Assembly: GCF_009709675.1 (NCBI RefSeq)
Contig: NZ_WMLB01000016.1
Span: forward strand, 1 to 64,000
Source: Agromyces bracchium
GTDB taxonomy: Bacteria > Actinomycetota > Actinomycetes > Actinomycetales > Microbacteriaceae
DNA: 64,000 bases
Reading direction: 5' to 3'
The position numbers and the translations under genes are program-made. The notes under the pieces are model-generated. The model was not told the origin of the DNA. It worked only from the letters and a program-made list of their open reading frames with translations, and did not search any database. Positions 1-7,513 of this stretch are shown here, piece after piece (the first letter of the stretch is position 1; each line of letters begins with the position of its first letter).

Positions 1-1531
1 CGATGACCGCGCCCCCCGCCGGTTCGACCGCGATGACCGCGCCCCCCGCCGGTTCGACCGCGACGACCGCCCGACCCGCTCGTACGACCGCGACGACCGC
101 GACGACCGCGGGCCCCGCCGCCGCGAGTTCGACCGTCCCGGTTTCCGCGACTCCGAGCGTCGCCCGTCGTCGTTCTACCCCGCGAACGACCGCAACGACC
201 GCAACGACCGCAACGACCGCGCCGACCGGTTCCAGCCGGCCGACGACGTCGTGCTCGAGCGCCTCGAGGCCGACGCCATTGCGGCCGAGGCGGTCGACGG
301 CATCCGCTTCGCCGACCTCGGTCTCGGCGGCAACATCGTCCGCGCGCTGAGCGACCTCGGCGCCGAGTCGCCGTTCCCGATCCAGGCCGCGACCATCCCG
401 GTCGTGCTCGAGGGCCGCGACGTCCTCGGCCGCGGCCGCACCGGCTCGGGCAAGACCATCGCGTTCGGCGCGCCGACCGTCGAGCGCCTCATGCAGGACT
501 GGGCCGCCTCGGGCAAGTCGGGCGGCAAGCGCCAGATGGGCCGCAAGCCCCGCGCGCTGATCCTCGCCCCGACCCGCGAGCTCGCCCTGCAGATCGACCG
601 CACCGTGCAGCCGCTCGCCCAGAGCGTCGGCCTCTTCACGACGCAGATCTACGGCGGCGTCCCGCAGGGCCGCCAGGTCGGCGCGCTGCAGCGCGGCGTC
701 GACATCGTCATCGGCACGCCCGGACGTATCGAGGACCTCATCGAGCAGGGCCGCCTCGACCTCTCCGAGGTCAAGGTCACCGTCCTCGACGAAGCCGACC
801 ACATGTGCGACCTCGGGTTCCTCGAGCCCGTGCAGCGCATCCTCCGCCGCACCCCTGAGGGCAGCCAGCGGCTCCTGTTCTCGGCGACGCTCGACACCGG
901 CGTGGCCGCGCTCGTCGACGAGTTCCTCGTCGACCCGGCCGTGCACGAGGTCGCGGGCGAAGACCAGGCGTCGAGCACGATCGAGCACCGCGTGTTCGTC
1001 ATCGACAACCGCGACAAGCGCGACATCGTGGCGAGCCTCGCCGACCGCAACGGCAAGACGCTGATCTTCTCGCGGACCCGCGCGTTCGCGGAGGACCTCA
1101 CGATGCACCTCGAGGACGCCGGCATCTTCGCCGTCGCCCTGCACGGCGACCTCAACCAGGCCAAGCGCACGCGCAACCTGCAGCAGCTCACGAGCGGCCG
1201 GGTCGACGTGCTCGTCGCGACGGATGTCGCCGCCCGCGGCATCCACGTCGACGACATCGACCTCGTCATCCAGGCCGACGCGCCCGACGAGTACAAGACG
1301 TACCTGCACCGTGCCGGCCGCACCGGCCGCGCCGGTCGCGAGGGCCGCGTCGTCACCCTGATCCCCCGCAATCGCCAGCGCCGCCTCGCGGACCTCCTCG
1401 GCCGCGCCGAGATCGAGGTCGACTTCGAGGACGTGCGCCTCGGCGACGAACTGCTCGCCGACCTCGGCCCGATCCGCACGGCGGCCCCCGCCGCCTCCGC
1501 GTCGGCCGACGAGGACGCGCCCGTCGCGTAA
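1..1531 (+). CDS. DEAD-box ATP-dependent RNA helicase (5' end outside window)
   Basis: RNA helicase that unwinds or remodels RNA duplexes with ATP in the cytoplasm. Visible motifs in order are the Q-motif region (FPIQAATIPV), Walker A (GRGRTGSGKT), PTRELA, the DEAD box in VLDEADHMCD, SAT in LLFSATL, and the C-terminal RecA-lobe motif HRAGRTGRAG, so both RecA lobes are present. The reading frame stays open to the left edge of the window. Before the core it encodes a low-complexity extension of DDR, RRFDR and NDR repeats (bases 2-250), typical of RNA-binding tails in actinobacterial DEAD-box proteins. A GTG at 251 is an in-frame start but is probably internal. The protein ends in a short acidic/alanine tail and is followed by a strong hairpin. 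Specific RNA substrates cannot be deduced. Confidence 0.93.
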   Translation, partial: DDRAPRRFDRDDRAPRRFDRDDRPTRSYDRDDRDDRGPRRREFDRPGFRDSERRPSSFYPANDRNDRNDRNDRADRFQPADDVVLERLEADAIAAEAVDGIRFADLGLGGNIVRALSDLGAESPFPIQAATIPVVLEGRDVLGRGRTGSGKTIAFGAPTVERLMQDWAASGKSGGKRQMGRKPRALILAPTRELALQIDRTVQPLAQSVGLFTTQIYGGVPQGRQVGALQRGVDIVIGTPGRIEDLIEQGRLDLSEVKVTVLDEADHMCDLGFLEPVQRILRRTPEGSQRLLFSATLDTGVAALVDEFLVDPAVHEVAGEDQASSTIEHRVFVIDNRDKRDIVASLADRNGKTLIFSRTRAFAEDLTMHLEDAGIFAVALHGDLNQAKRTRNLQQLTSGRVDVLVATDVAARGIHVDDIDLVIQADAPDEYKTYLHRAGRTGRAGREGRVVTLIPRNRQRRLADLLGRAEIEVDFEDVRLGDELLADLGPIRTAAPAASASADEDAPVA

Positions 1532-1563
1532 CGCCGCCCCCGCGGCATCCGCCTGCCCCCACT

Positions 1564-1599
1564 GACGAAGGCCCCGACCACCCGGTCGGGGCCTTCGTC
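1564..1599. terminator. intrinsic terminator hairpin after the helicase gene
   Basis: A perfect 16-bp stem (1564-1579 with 1584-1599, GACGAAGGCCCCGACC and its complement) closes a 4-base loop 33 bases after the helicase stop codon. There is no long T-run, as is usual in high-GC actinobacteria. Confidence 0.85.
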
Positions 1600-1619
1600 G
1601 TCCTCGCGGCAGAGATGCT

Positions 1620-1706
1620 CTTCTCAGGATGGCGCGCCGGGCCGCCGCGCGATCGCCGGCGTGTTCTCCTGAGAAGGGTGCGATACGGCCGAACGTTCCT
1701 GAGAAC
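1620..1706. repeat. TTCTCAGGA / TCCTGAGAA inverted repeats
   Basis: The 10-mer CTTCTCAGGA at 1620-1629 is the exact reverse complement of TCCTGAGAAG at 1667-1676. A related GTTCCTGAGAAC lies at 1695-1706. They sit between the helicase terminator and the paaJ promoter. They could be regulator sites or the arms of a small hairpin element; the function is unknown. Confidence 0.5.
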
Positions 1707-1761
1707 GGTGTCGAGGAGCTGAGTGGTGCGGGCTCGACTGGCGATCGAGGCATTGCTCCGG

Positions 1762-1790
1762 CATACTTACTGACTGAACGGTCGGTTGTG
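1762..1790 (+). promoter_or_regulatory. paaJ promoter region with PaaR-type operator
   Basis: CATACT at 1762-1767 is a plausible -10 hexamer. Directly after it, ACTGAACGGTCGGTT (1773-1787) matches ACTGAACGATCGGTT at 16351-16365 in the paaI/paaA intergenic region with a single difference. Sharing an imperfect palindrome at both paa promoters, with a TetR gene in the cluster, points to co-repression by the PaaR product and release by phenylacetyl-CoA. The sequence identity is seen; the regulator assignment is inferred from known PaaR systems. Confidence 0.7.
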
Positions 1791-1866
1791 AATGCAGCCG
1801 GAACGGATGACGCGGACGCCGCCCGGCGGCGTGCGACGGTCCCGACAGCGCGGTCAGGAGAAGAGC

Positions 1867-3069
1867 ATGGCGGAGGCGTATCTCGTCGGCGGGGTGCGGA
1901 CCCCGGTGGGTCGGTACGGAGGCGCGCTCGCGAGCGTGCGGCCCGACGACCTCGCGAGTCTCGTCGTCGGCGAGGCGATCCGCCGCGCCGGGCTCGAGCT
2001 CGACGCGATCGAGGAGGGCGCGATCGACGAGGTCATCCTCGGCGCCGCGAACCAGGCCGGTGAGGACAACCGCAACGTCGCCCGCATGTCGGTGCTCCTC
2101 GCCGGGCTCCCCGACTCGGTGCCCGGCATCACCGTGAACCGCCTCTGCGCCTCGGGCATGTCGGCCATCACGATGGCCGCGCAGGCGATCCGCGCGGGCG
2201 ACGCCGACCTCATCGTCGCGGGCGGCGTCGAGTCGATGACCCGCGCGCCCTGGGTGCAGGCCAAGCCCGAGAAGCCGTGGGCGAAGCCCGGCGAGGCGTA
2301 CGACACGTCGATCGGCTGGCGCTTCCCGAACGCGAAGCTCCTCGCCCGCGACAAGGCCACGTTCTCGATGCCCGAGACGGCCGAAGAGGTCGCGCGCATC
2401 GACGGCATCACGCGCGAGGACGCCGACGCGTTCGCGCTCCGCAGTCAGCAGCGTGCCGCCGCCGCGATCGACGCGGGCCGCTTCGAGGCCGAGATCGTCG
2501 GCGTGCCGACCGCGCGCGGCGAGGTGCTCGTCGACGAGGGCCCGCGCCGCGACACCTCGCTCGAGGTGCTCGCCGGACTCCGCCCGGTCGTGAAGGGCGG
2601 CAGCGTGGTCACCGCCGGCAACTCCAGCTCGCTGAACGACGGCGCGAGCGCGATCGTCGTCGCGAGCGCCTCGGCCGTCGAGCGCTACGGGCTCACGCCG
2701 CGCGCGCGGGTCGTCGTCGGCGCGTCCGCCGGACTCGCGCCCGAGATCATGGGCCTCGGCCCCGTCCCTGCGACCGAGAAGGCCCTCGAGCGTTCGGGCG
2801 TCTCGCTCGACGACATCGGCTCGATCGAGCTCAACGAGGCGTTCGCGACGCAGTCGCTCGCCTCGATGCGCCGACTCGGACTCGACCCCGAGCGGGTCAA
2901 CGCCGATGGCGGCGCGATCGCCCTGGGGCATCCGCTCGGCTCGTCGGGGGCGCGACTCGTCGTCACCCTGCTCGGCCGCATGGAGCGCGAGGGCTCGCGC
3001 TACGGCCTCGCGACGATGTGCGTCGGCGTCGGCCAGGGCAGCGCCCTGATCGTCGAGGGCGTGCGATGA
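1867..3069 (+). CDS. paaJ: 3-oxoadipyl-CoA/3-oxo-5,6-dehydrosuberyl-CoA thiolase
   Basis: Thiolase for the last steps of phenylacetate degradation, releasing acetyl-CoA and leaving succinyl-CoA. The protein is 400 residues, the normal thiolase length. The acyl-accepting cysteine lies in NRLCASGMSA (Cys94), the histidine motif is GGAIALGHPLGSSGAR, and the C-terminal cysteine motif reads CVGVGQGSA. The ATG at 1867 is chosen because TCAGGAGAA precedes it at normal spacing and MAEAYLVGGVRTPVG is the usual thiolase N-terminus; an upstream in-frame ATG at 1792 lies right behind the operator and adds non-conserved residues. First gene of a paaJ-paaF-paaH-paaZ run; its stop overlaps the next start (ATGA). 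The assignment to paa rather than pca metabolism rests on context. Confidence 0.9.
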   Translation: MAEAYLVGGVRTPVGRYGGALASVRPDDLASLVVGEAIRRAGLELDAIEEGAIDEVILGAANQAGEDNRNVARMSVLLAGLPDSVPGITVNRLCASGMSAITMAAQAIRAGDADLIVAGGVESMTRAPWVQAKPEKPWAKPGEAYDTSIGWRFPNAKLLARDKATFSMPETAEEVARIDGITREDADAFALRSQQRAAAAIDAGRFEAEIVGVPTARGEVLVDEGPRRDTSLEVLAGLRPVVKGGSVVTAGNSSSLNDGASAIVVASASAVERYGLTPRARVVVGASAGLAPEIMGLGPVPATEKALERSGVSLDDIGSIELNEAFATQSLASMRRLGLDPERVNADGGAIALGHPLGSSGARLVVTLLGRMEREGSRYGLATMCVGVGQGSALIVEGVR

Positions 3070-3851
3070 GCGCGCCGGATGTCGCAGTCTCGCCGGACGC
3101 GCCGGAGCCGCTGCTCGTCGAGCGCCGCGACGATCGCGTCATCGCAACCCTGAACCGGCCCGACAAGCGGAACGCGATCGACCAGGCCACGATCGATGCG
3201 ATCCACGCGCTGTGCGCGGAGCTCGAGGACGAGCCGCGCATCCTGATCATCACGGGCACCGACGGGGTGTTCGCGTCGGGCGCCGACATCGCGCAGATGC
3301 GCGAGCGCACGGCCGCCGACGCGCGGGCGGGCATCAACGCGAACGCGTTCGTCCGCATCAACGAGCTGCCGATGCCCGTCATCGCCGCGGTCGACGGGTG
3401 GGCGCTCGGCGGCGGCGCCGAGCTGGCGTTCGCCGCCGACATCCGCATCGCGACGCCCGACGCGAAGTTCGGCAATCCCGAGACCGGCCTCGGCATCATC
3501 CCGGCCGCGGGCGCGACCTGGCGGCTGAAGGAGATCGTCGGCGAGGCGCGAGCTGCAGAGCTGCTCCTCACCGGCCGCATCCTCGACGCGGCCGAGGCGC
3601 TCTCGATCGGGCTCGTCACGGCCGTGCACCCGACGGCCGACCTCCTCGCGGAGGCCCACGCGATCGCCGATCGCATCGCGAAGAACGACCCCGCCGCGAC
3701 CATGGCGACCAAGCGCGTCATGCGCGCGCCGCGCGCCGACCACCCCCACGTCGACCTCGAGGAGCAGGCCGTGCTCTTCGAGAGCCCCGAGAAGCACCGC
3801 CGCATGACCGAGTTCCTCGAGCGGCGTTCGGCGAAGAGGAGCGCGAAGTGA
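3066..3851 (+). CDS. paaF: enoyl-CoA hydratase (2,3-dehydroadipyl-CoA hydratase)
   Basis: Crotonase-fold hydratase of the lower phenylacetate pathway, 261 residues. The two catalytic glutamates of true hydratases are both present and correctly spaced by 20 residues: Glu119 in ALGGGAE and Glu139 in FGNPETGLG. The oxyanion-hole motif FASGADIA and the loop IPAAGATWRL follow the family pattern. The start at 3066 overlaps the paaJ stop by four bases (ATGA), indicating translational coupling. The retained glutamate pair separates it from the isomerase-type paralogue at 20562. Substrate assignment is from the operon. Confidence 0.88.
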   Translation: MSAPDVAVSPDAPEPLLVERRDDRVIATLNRPDKRNAIDQATIDAIHALCAELEDEPRILIITGTDGVFASGADIAQMRERTAADARAGINANAFVRINELPMPVIAAVDGWALGGGAELAFAADIRIATPDAKFGNPETGLGIIPAAGATWRLKEIVGEARAAELLLTGRILDAAEALSIGLVTAVHPTADLLAEAHAIADRIAKNDPAATMATKRVMRAPRADHPHVDLEEQAVLFESPEKHRRMTEFLERRSAKRSAK

Positions 3852-4759
3852 TGCAGTCGAACGAGCCGGATCTCGAGACGCGCGCGGAGCGCGCTCCTCG
3901 ATCACCGGGCGCACCCGAGCGGGTCGGCGTCCTCGGCGGCGGCCGCATGGGTGCGGGCATCGCGCACGCGTTCCTGCTCGCAGGCTCGCGCGTCACCGTC
4001 GTCGAGCGCGATGCGGATGCCGCCGAGGCGGCCCGCACGCGCGTGCTCGACTCCGTCGCGGCATCCGTGGCCCGCGGCACGACCGACGAGACCGCCGACG
4101 CGCTCGCCGAGCGCTTCGACGTCGCGACCGACGTCGCCGACTTCGCCGGCGCCGACCTGGTCGTCGAGGCGGTCCCGGAGGACCTCGGCCTGAAGGTCGA
4201 CGCGCTCACCCGCGTCGAGGCCGTGCTGGGGGCGGATGCCGCGCTCGCGTCGAACACGTCGTCGATCTCGATCGACGAGCTCGCCGGGCGGCTCGACCGA
4301 CCGGAGCGGTTCCTCGGCCTGCACTTCTTCAACCCCGTGCCCGCGTCGGCGCTCGTCGAGATCGTGCGCGGCACCTCGACCGACGGGGCGCTCGTCGAAG
4401 AGGCGCGCGGCTGGGTCGAGGCGATCGGCAAGGCCCCGATCGTCGTGCACGACGCGCCCGGCTTCGCGTCGAGCCGGCTCGGCGTCGCCCTCGGGCTCGA
4501 GGCGATCCGCATGCTCGAGGAGGGCGTGGCCTCCGCGGAGGACATCGACACCGCGATGGTGCTCGGCTACAAGCACCCCGTGGGCCCGCTGCGGCTCACC
4601 GACCTCGTCGGACTCGACGTGCGGCTCGGCATCGCCGAGTACCTCGCGGGCGAGCTCGGCGACCGATTCGAACCGCCCGCACTGCTCCGCCGCATGGTCG
4701 CGGAGGGCAAGCTCGGTCGCAAGACCGGCGAGGGCTTCCACCTGTGGGACGCGCAGTGA
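3851..4759 (+). CDS. paaH: 3-hydroxyacyl-CoA dehydrogenase
   Basis: NAD-dependent oxidation of 3-hydroxyadipyl-CoA to 3-oxoadipyl-CoA. It has 302 residues: an N-terminal Rossmann domain with VGVLGGGRMGAGIA (about 25-37) and a C-terminal helical domain. Aligned by eye to short-chain hydroxyacyl-CoA dehydrogenases, Ser137, His158 (GLHFFNPV), Asn161 and Glu170 occupy catalytic positions. The usual asparagine in the PGFxxNR motif is Ser208 here (PGFASSRL). The ATG at 3851 overlaps the paaF TGA by one base; a GTG directly before it is an alternative. The first 22 residues are a variable extension. Confidence 0.9.
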   Translation: MQSNEPDLETRAERAPRSPGAPERVGVLGGGRMGAGIAHAFLLAGSRVTVVERDADAAEAARTRVLDSVAASVARGTTDETADALAERFDVATDVADFAGADLVVEAVPEDLGLKVDALTRVEAVLGADAALASNTSSISIDELAGRLDRPERFLGLHFFNPVPASALVEIVRGTSTDGALVEEARGWVEAIGKAPIVVHDAPGFASSRLGVALGLEAIRMLEEGVASAEDIDTAMVLGYKHPVGPLRLTDLVGLDVRLGIAEYLAGELGDRFEPPALLRRMVAEGKLGRKTGEGFHLWDAQ

Positions 4760-4798
4760 GTCTCGATACGGCGCTGGCGCGCCTACTCGACCACCGGA
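4760..4798 (+). repeat. dispersed hairpin repeat, forward copy
   Basis: Starts immediately after the paaH stop. Arms GTCTCGATACG and CTACTCGACCACCGG enclose the self-complementary core GGCGCtggcGCGCC. The same arms with different cores occur at many places in this window (see 7206, 15765, 17398, 17774, 19235, 54061). It may act as a transcript-stabilising or attenuating hairpin between paaH and paaZ. Confidence 0.8.
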
Positions 4799-4835
4799 AC
4801 GTCCCCACCACCGAACTTCGATGAAGGAGACCCAC

Positions 4836-6908
4836 ATGACCGGCATCCTGCCCAGCTACGTCCGCGACGCGTGGTGGACGCCCGACGCGTCGGCCGAGGC
4901 ATCCGCCACCGAGGTGCGCGACGCGTCGACCGGCGAGGTCGTCGCGCGCGTCTCGACCGAGGGCCTCGACCTCGGCGCCGTGCTCGAGCACGCCCGCACC
5001 GTCGGGCAGCGCTCGCTCGGCGAGCTGACGTTCCACCAGCGCGCGGTGCTGCTGAAGCAGATGGCCCTCGTGCTCACCGAGCGCAAGGCCGAGCTCTACG
5101 AGCTCTCTTCACGTACCGGCGCGACGAAGCGCGACTCGTGGGTCGACATCGACGGCGGCATCGGCGTGCTCTTCACCTACTCGTCGAAGGGCCGCCGCGA
5201 GCTGCCGAATGCGAAGGTCGTCGTCGACGGCCCCGTCGAGCCGCTGTCGAAGGACGGCTCGTTCATCGGCCGGCACGTCTACACGCGCCTGCCCGGCGTC
5301 GCCGTGCAGATCAACGCGTTCAACTTCCCCGTCTGGGGTTCGCTCGAGAAGTTCGCGCCCGCGTTCCTCGCCGGCGTGCCGACGGTCGTGAAGCCCGCGA
5401 CGCCGACCGGCTACCTCGCTGAGGCGTATGTGCGGATCCTCGTCGAGTCGGGCCTCCTGCCGGCCGGATCGCTGCAGCTCGTGTCGGGCAGCGTGCCCGA
5501 CCTGTTCGACCACCTGCGCGTCGGCGACCTCGTCGCGTTCACGGGGTCGGCGTCGACGGCCGAGCGCCTGCGCGCGCACGACTCGGTGCAGACCGGCGGC
5601 GTGCGGTTCACGAGCGAGACCGATTCGATCAACGCCTCGGTGCTCGGCACCGACGCGGTGCCAGGTACGCCCGAGTTCGACGCCTACGTCGCGCAGCTCG
5701 TCGTCGAGATGACCTCGAAGGCCGGCCAGAAGTGCACGGCCATCCGCCGGGCGATCGTGCCCGCGGCATCCGTTGACGCGCTCGTCGACGCCGTGCGCGC
5801 GCGCCTCGCCGAGAAGGTCGTCGTCGGCGACCCGCGCACCGAGGGCGTCACGATGGGCCCGCTCGCCTCGCTCGCGCAGCGCGATGAGGTGCTCCGCCAG
5901 GTGCGTCGGCTGCAGGAGGCCGGCGGCCAGCTCGTGATCGGCTCGACCGACGCGCCCGAGGGCGTCGACGCCGACGGCGCATTCGTTGCGCCCATGCTGC
6001 TCTCCTTCACGGATGCCACGGCCGAGGCGGTGCACGAGGTCGAGGCGTTCGGCCCCGTGGCATCCGTCATCGCCTACGACACCATCGACCAGGCGGTCGA
6101 CCTCGTCGCACGCGGCGGCGGTTCGCTCGTGACGAGCGTCGCCACGCATGATCCGGACGTCGCGGTCGCACTCGCGTCCGGCATCGCCGCGATGAACGGC
6201 CGCCTCCTCTTCCTCGACCGCGACGACGCGCGCACGTCGACCGGCCACGGCTCGCCCGTGCCGCACCTCGTGCACGGCGGCCCCGGCCGCGCCGGCGGCG
6301 GCGAGGAGCTCGGCGGCATCCGCGCCGTGTACCACCACATGCAGCGGACCGCCGTGCAGGGCTCGCCCGCGATGCTCACCGCGCTCACGGGCGTGTGGCA
6401 CTCGGGCGCCGCGGCGCGGCCGTACGCGGAGTCGGGCGACGTGCACCCGTTCCGCAAGTCGCTCGCGGAGCTGCGGATCGGCGACCAGGTCGCGTCGCCC
6501 TCGCGCACCGTGACGCTGGAGGACATCGAGACGTTCGCGAACTTCACCGGCGACACGTTCTACGCGCACATGGACGAGGCGGCCGCAGCGGCGAACCCGT
6601 TCTTCCCGGGTCGCGTGGCGCACGGGTACCTGCTCGTCTCCTGGGCTGCGGGCCTCTTCGTCGACGCCGCGCCCGGACCGGTGCTCGCGAACTCGGGCCT
6701 CGAGAACCTGCGCTTCATCACGCCGGTCTCGCCCGGCGACGAGATCCGCGTCGAGCTCACGGCCAAGCAGATCACCCCGCGCGAAACCGACGAGTACGGC
6801 GAGGTGCGCTGGGACGCCGTGCTGAAGAACCAGCACGACGAGCTCGTCGCGACGTACGACGTGCTGACGCTCGTCGCGAAGGAGCGGGTGCCGGTTCCGG
6901 TCGGATAG
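4836..6908 (+). CDS. paaZ: bifunctional oxepin-CoA hydrolase / 3-oxo-5,6-dehydrosuberyl-CoA semialdehyde dehydrogenase
   Basis: Opens the oxepin-CoA ring and oxidises the resulting aldehyde. The protein is 690 residues, close to the 681 of E. coli PaaZ. Residues about 1-520 form an aldehyde dehydrogenase domain with Cys300 in [12 protein letters not shown] as the nucleophile. The C-terminal about 150 residues form a MaoC-like hot-dog hydratase domain ([16 protein letters not shown] and [15 protein letters not shown], with the catalytic Asp/His region). The ATG at 4836 has a strong AAGGAG site 6 bases upstream (4824-4829). It follows paaH after a 76-base gap that contains a hairpin repeat, and closes the first paa block. 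Confidence 0.93.
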   Translation: MTGILPSYVRDAWWTPDASAEASATEVRDASTGEVVARVSTEGLDLGAVLEHARTVGQRSLGELTFHQRAVLLKQMALVLTERKAELYELSSRTGATKRDSWVDIDGGIGVLFTYSSKGRRELPNAKVVVDGPVEPLSKDGSFIGRHVYTRLPGVAVQINAFNFPVWGSLEKFAPAFLAGVPTVVKPATPTGYLAEAYVRILVESGLLPAGSLQLVSGSVPDLFDHLRVGDLVAFTGSASTAERLRAHDSVQTGGVRFTSETDSINASVLGTDAVPGTPEFDAYVAQLVVEMTSKAGQKCTAIRRAIVPAASVDALVDAVRARLAEKVVVGDPRTEGVTMGPLASLAQRDEVLRQVRRLQEAGGQLVIGSTDAPEGVDADGAFVAPMLLSFTDATAEAVHEVEAFGPVASVIAYDTIDQAVDLVARGGGSLVTSVATHDPDVAVALASGIAAMNGRLLFLDRDDARTSTGHGSPVPHLVHGGPGRAGGGEELGGIRAVYHHMQRTAVQGSPAMLTALTGVWHSGAAARPYAESGDVHPFRKSLAELRIGDQVASPSRTVTLEDIETFANFTGDTFYAHMDEAAAAANPFFPGRVAHGYLLVSWAAGLFVDAAPGPVLANSGLENLRFITPVSPGDEIRVELTAKQITPRETDEYGEVRWDAVLKNQHDELVATYDVLTLVAKERVPVPVG

Positions 6909-7205
6909 GGCCGCTCGCCGCTCGCCGCTCGCCGCTCGCCGCTCGCTGGTTGCGGGTCGCCGTCGCCGGTTGCGGGTTGCGGGTCGCCGGGTTGCCGGTT
7001 GTCGGCCCGGTGGTCGGCGCGCCGCGGCGTTGCGCACGGTCGGCGCGCTCTGGGCGAGGTCGATCCGCCTCGACGGTTGCGCTCTGCATGACTCCTGAAA
7101 ATAAGGACACTCGCCAGAGGGCGGAGTTCCCGGGGTCGCCCGCGCGCGCCTGCGACGGCCCCGTCCTTCGTTTCAGGAGTATCTCGACGCGTCAGCGGTC
7201 CTCCG
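6909..7205. repeat. low-complexity GCCGCTC tandem tract and 90-bp inverted-repeat element
   Basis: No gene is seen here. Directly after the paaZ stop, GCCGCTC is repeated about five times (6910-6946), followed by degenerate GGTTGCGGGTCGCC-type repeats to about 7010. At 7091-7108 and 7163-7180 there is an 18-base inverted repeat (ACTCCTGAAAATAAGGAC against ACTCCTGAAACGAAGGAC, 16 of 18 identical) bounding a 90-bp segment, which could be a small non-autonomous element or a long hairpin. The region continues into the repeat array described at 7206. Confidence 0.6.
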
Positions 7206-7510
7206 ATGAGTCGCTCGGTGGTCGAGGAGCATTCGACAGAGGAGCCGCGTATCGGGACCCGTGCGGGGTCTCGATACGCTCGCTGCGCTCGCTTCTCGAC
7301 CGCCGAGGGTTCGGTGGGGCCTGGTGGTCGAGTAGCAGCCGACGGAGGAGGCCGCGTATCGAGACCGGTGCGGGTCTCGATACGCTCGCTGCGCTCGCTA
7401 CTCGACCACCGGGGGTTCGGTGGGGCCTGGTGGTCGAGTAGCAGCCGACGGAGGAGGCCGCGTATCGAGACCGGAGCGGGGTCTCGCTGCGCTCGCTTCT
7501 CGGCCTCCGG
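7206..7510. repeat. array of alternating dispersed hairpin repeats
   Basis: Six copies or part copies of the GGTCTCGATACG...CTACTCGACCACC repeat occur here in alternating orientation: reverse 7216-7260 (degenerate), forward 7267-7309, reverse 7323-7366, forward 7373-7411, reverse 7429-7472, and a truncated forward copy from about 7479. Two near-identical reverse copies carry the core CAGCCGACGGAGGAGGCCG. The array separates paaZ from the 3' end of the convergent helicase gene, so long cruciforms or bidirectional termination are possible. No coding gene is seen. Confidence 0.85.
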
Positions 7511-7513
7511 GGC

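Noticed and set aside
3..350. Repeat-rich open frame encoding MTAPPAGSTA repeats
   Set aside because: Shadow frame of the DDR/RRFDR repeats of the helicase N-terminus.
1792..1866. ATG 1792 as the paaJ start
   Set aside because: It lies right after the operator and adds residues not found in thiolases; ATG 1867 has a good ribosome-binding site.
6909..7513. A small gene in the gap between paaZ and the helicase
   Set aside because: Only repeat-derived open frames are present, without ribosome-binding sites or recognisable domains.
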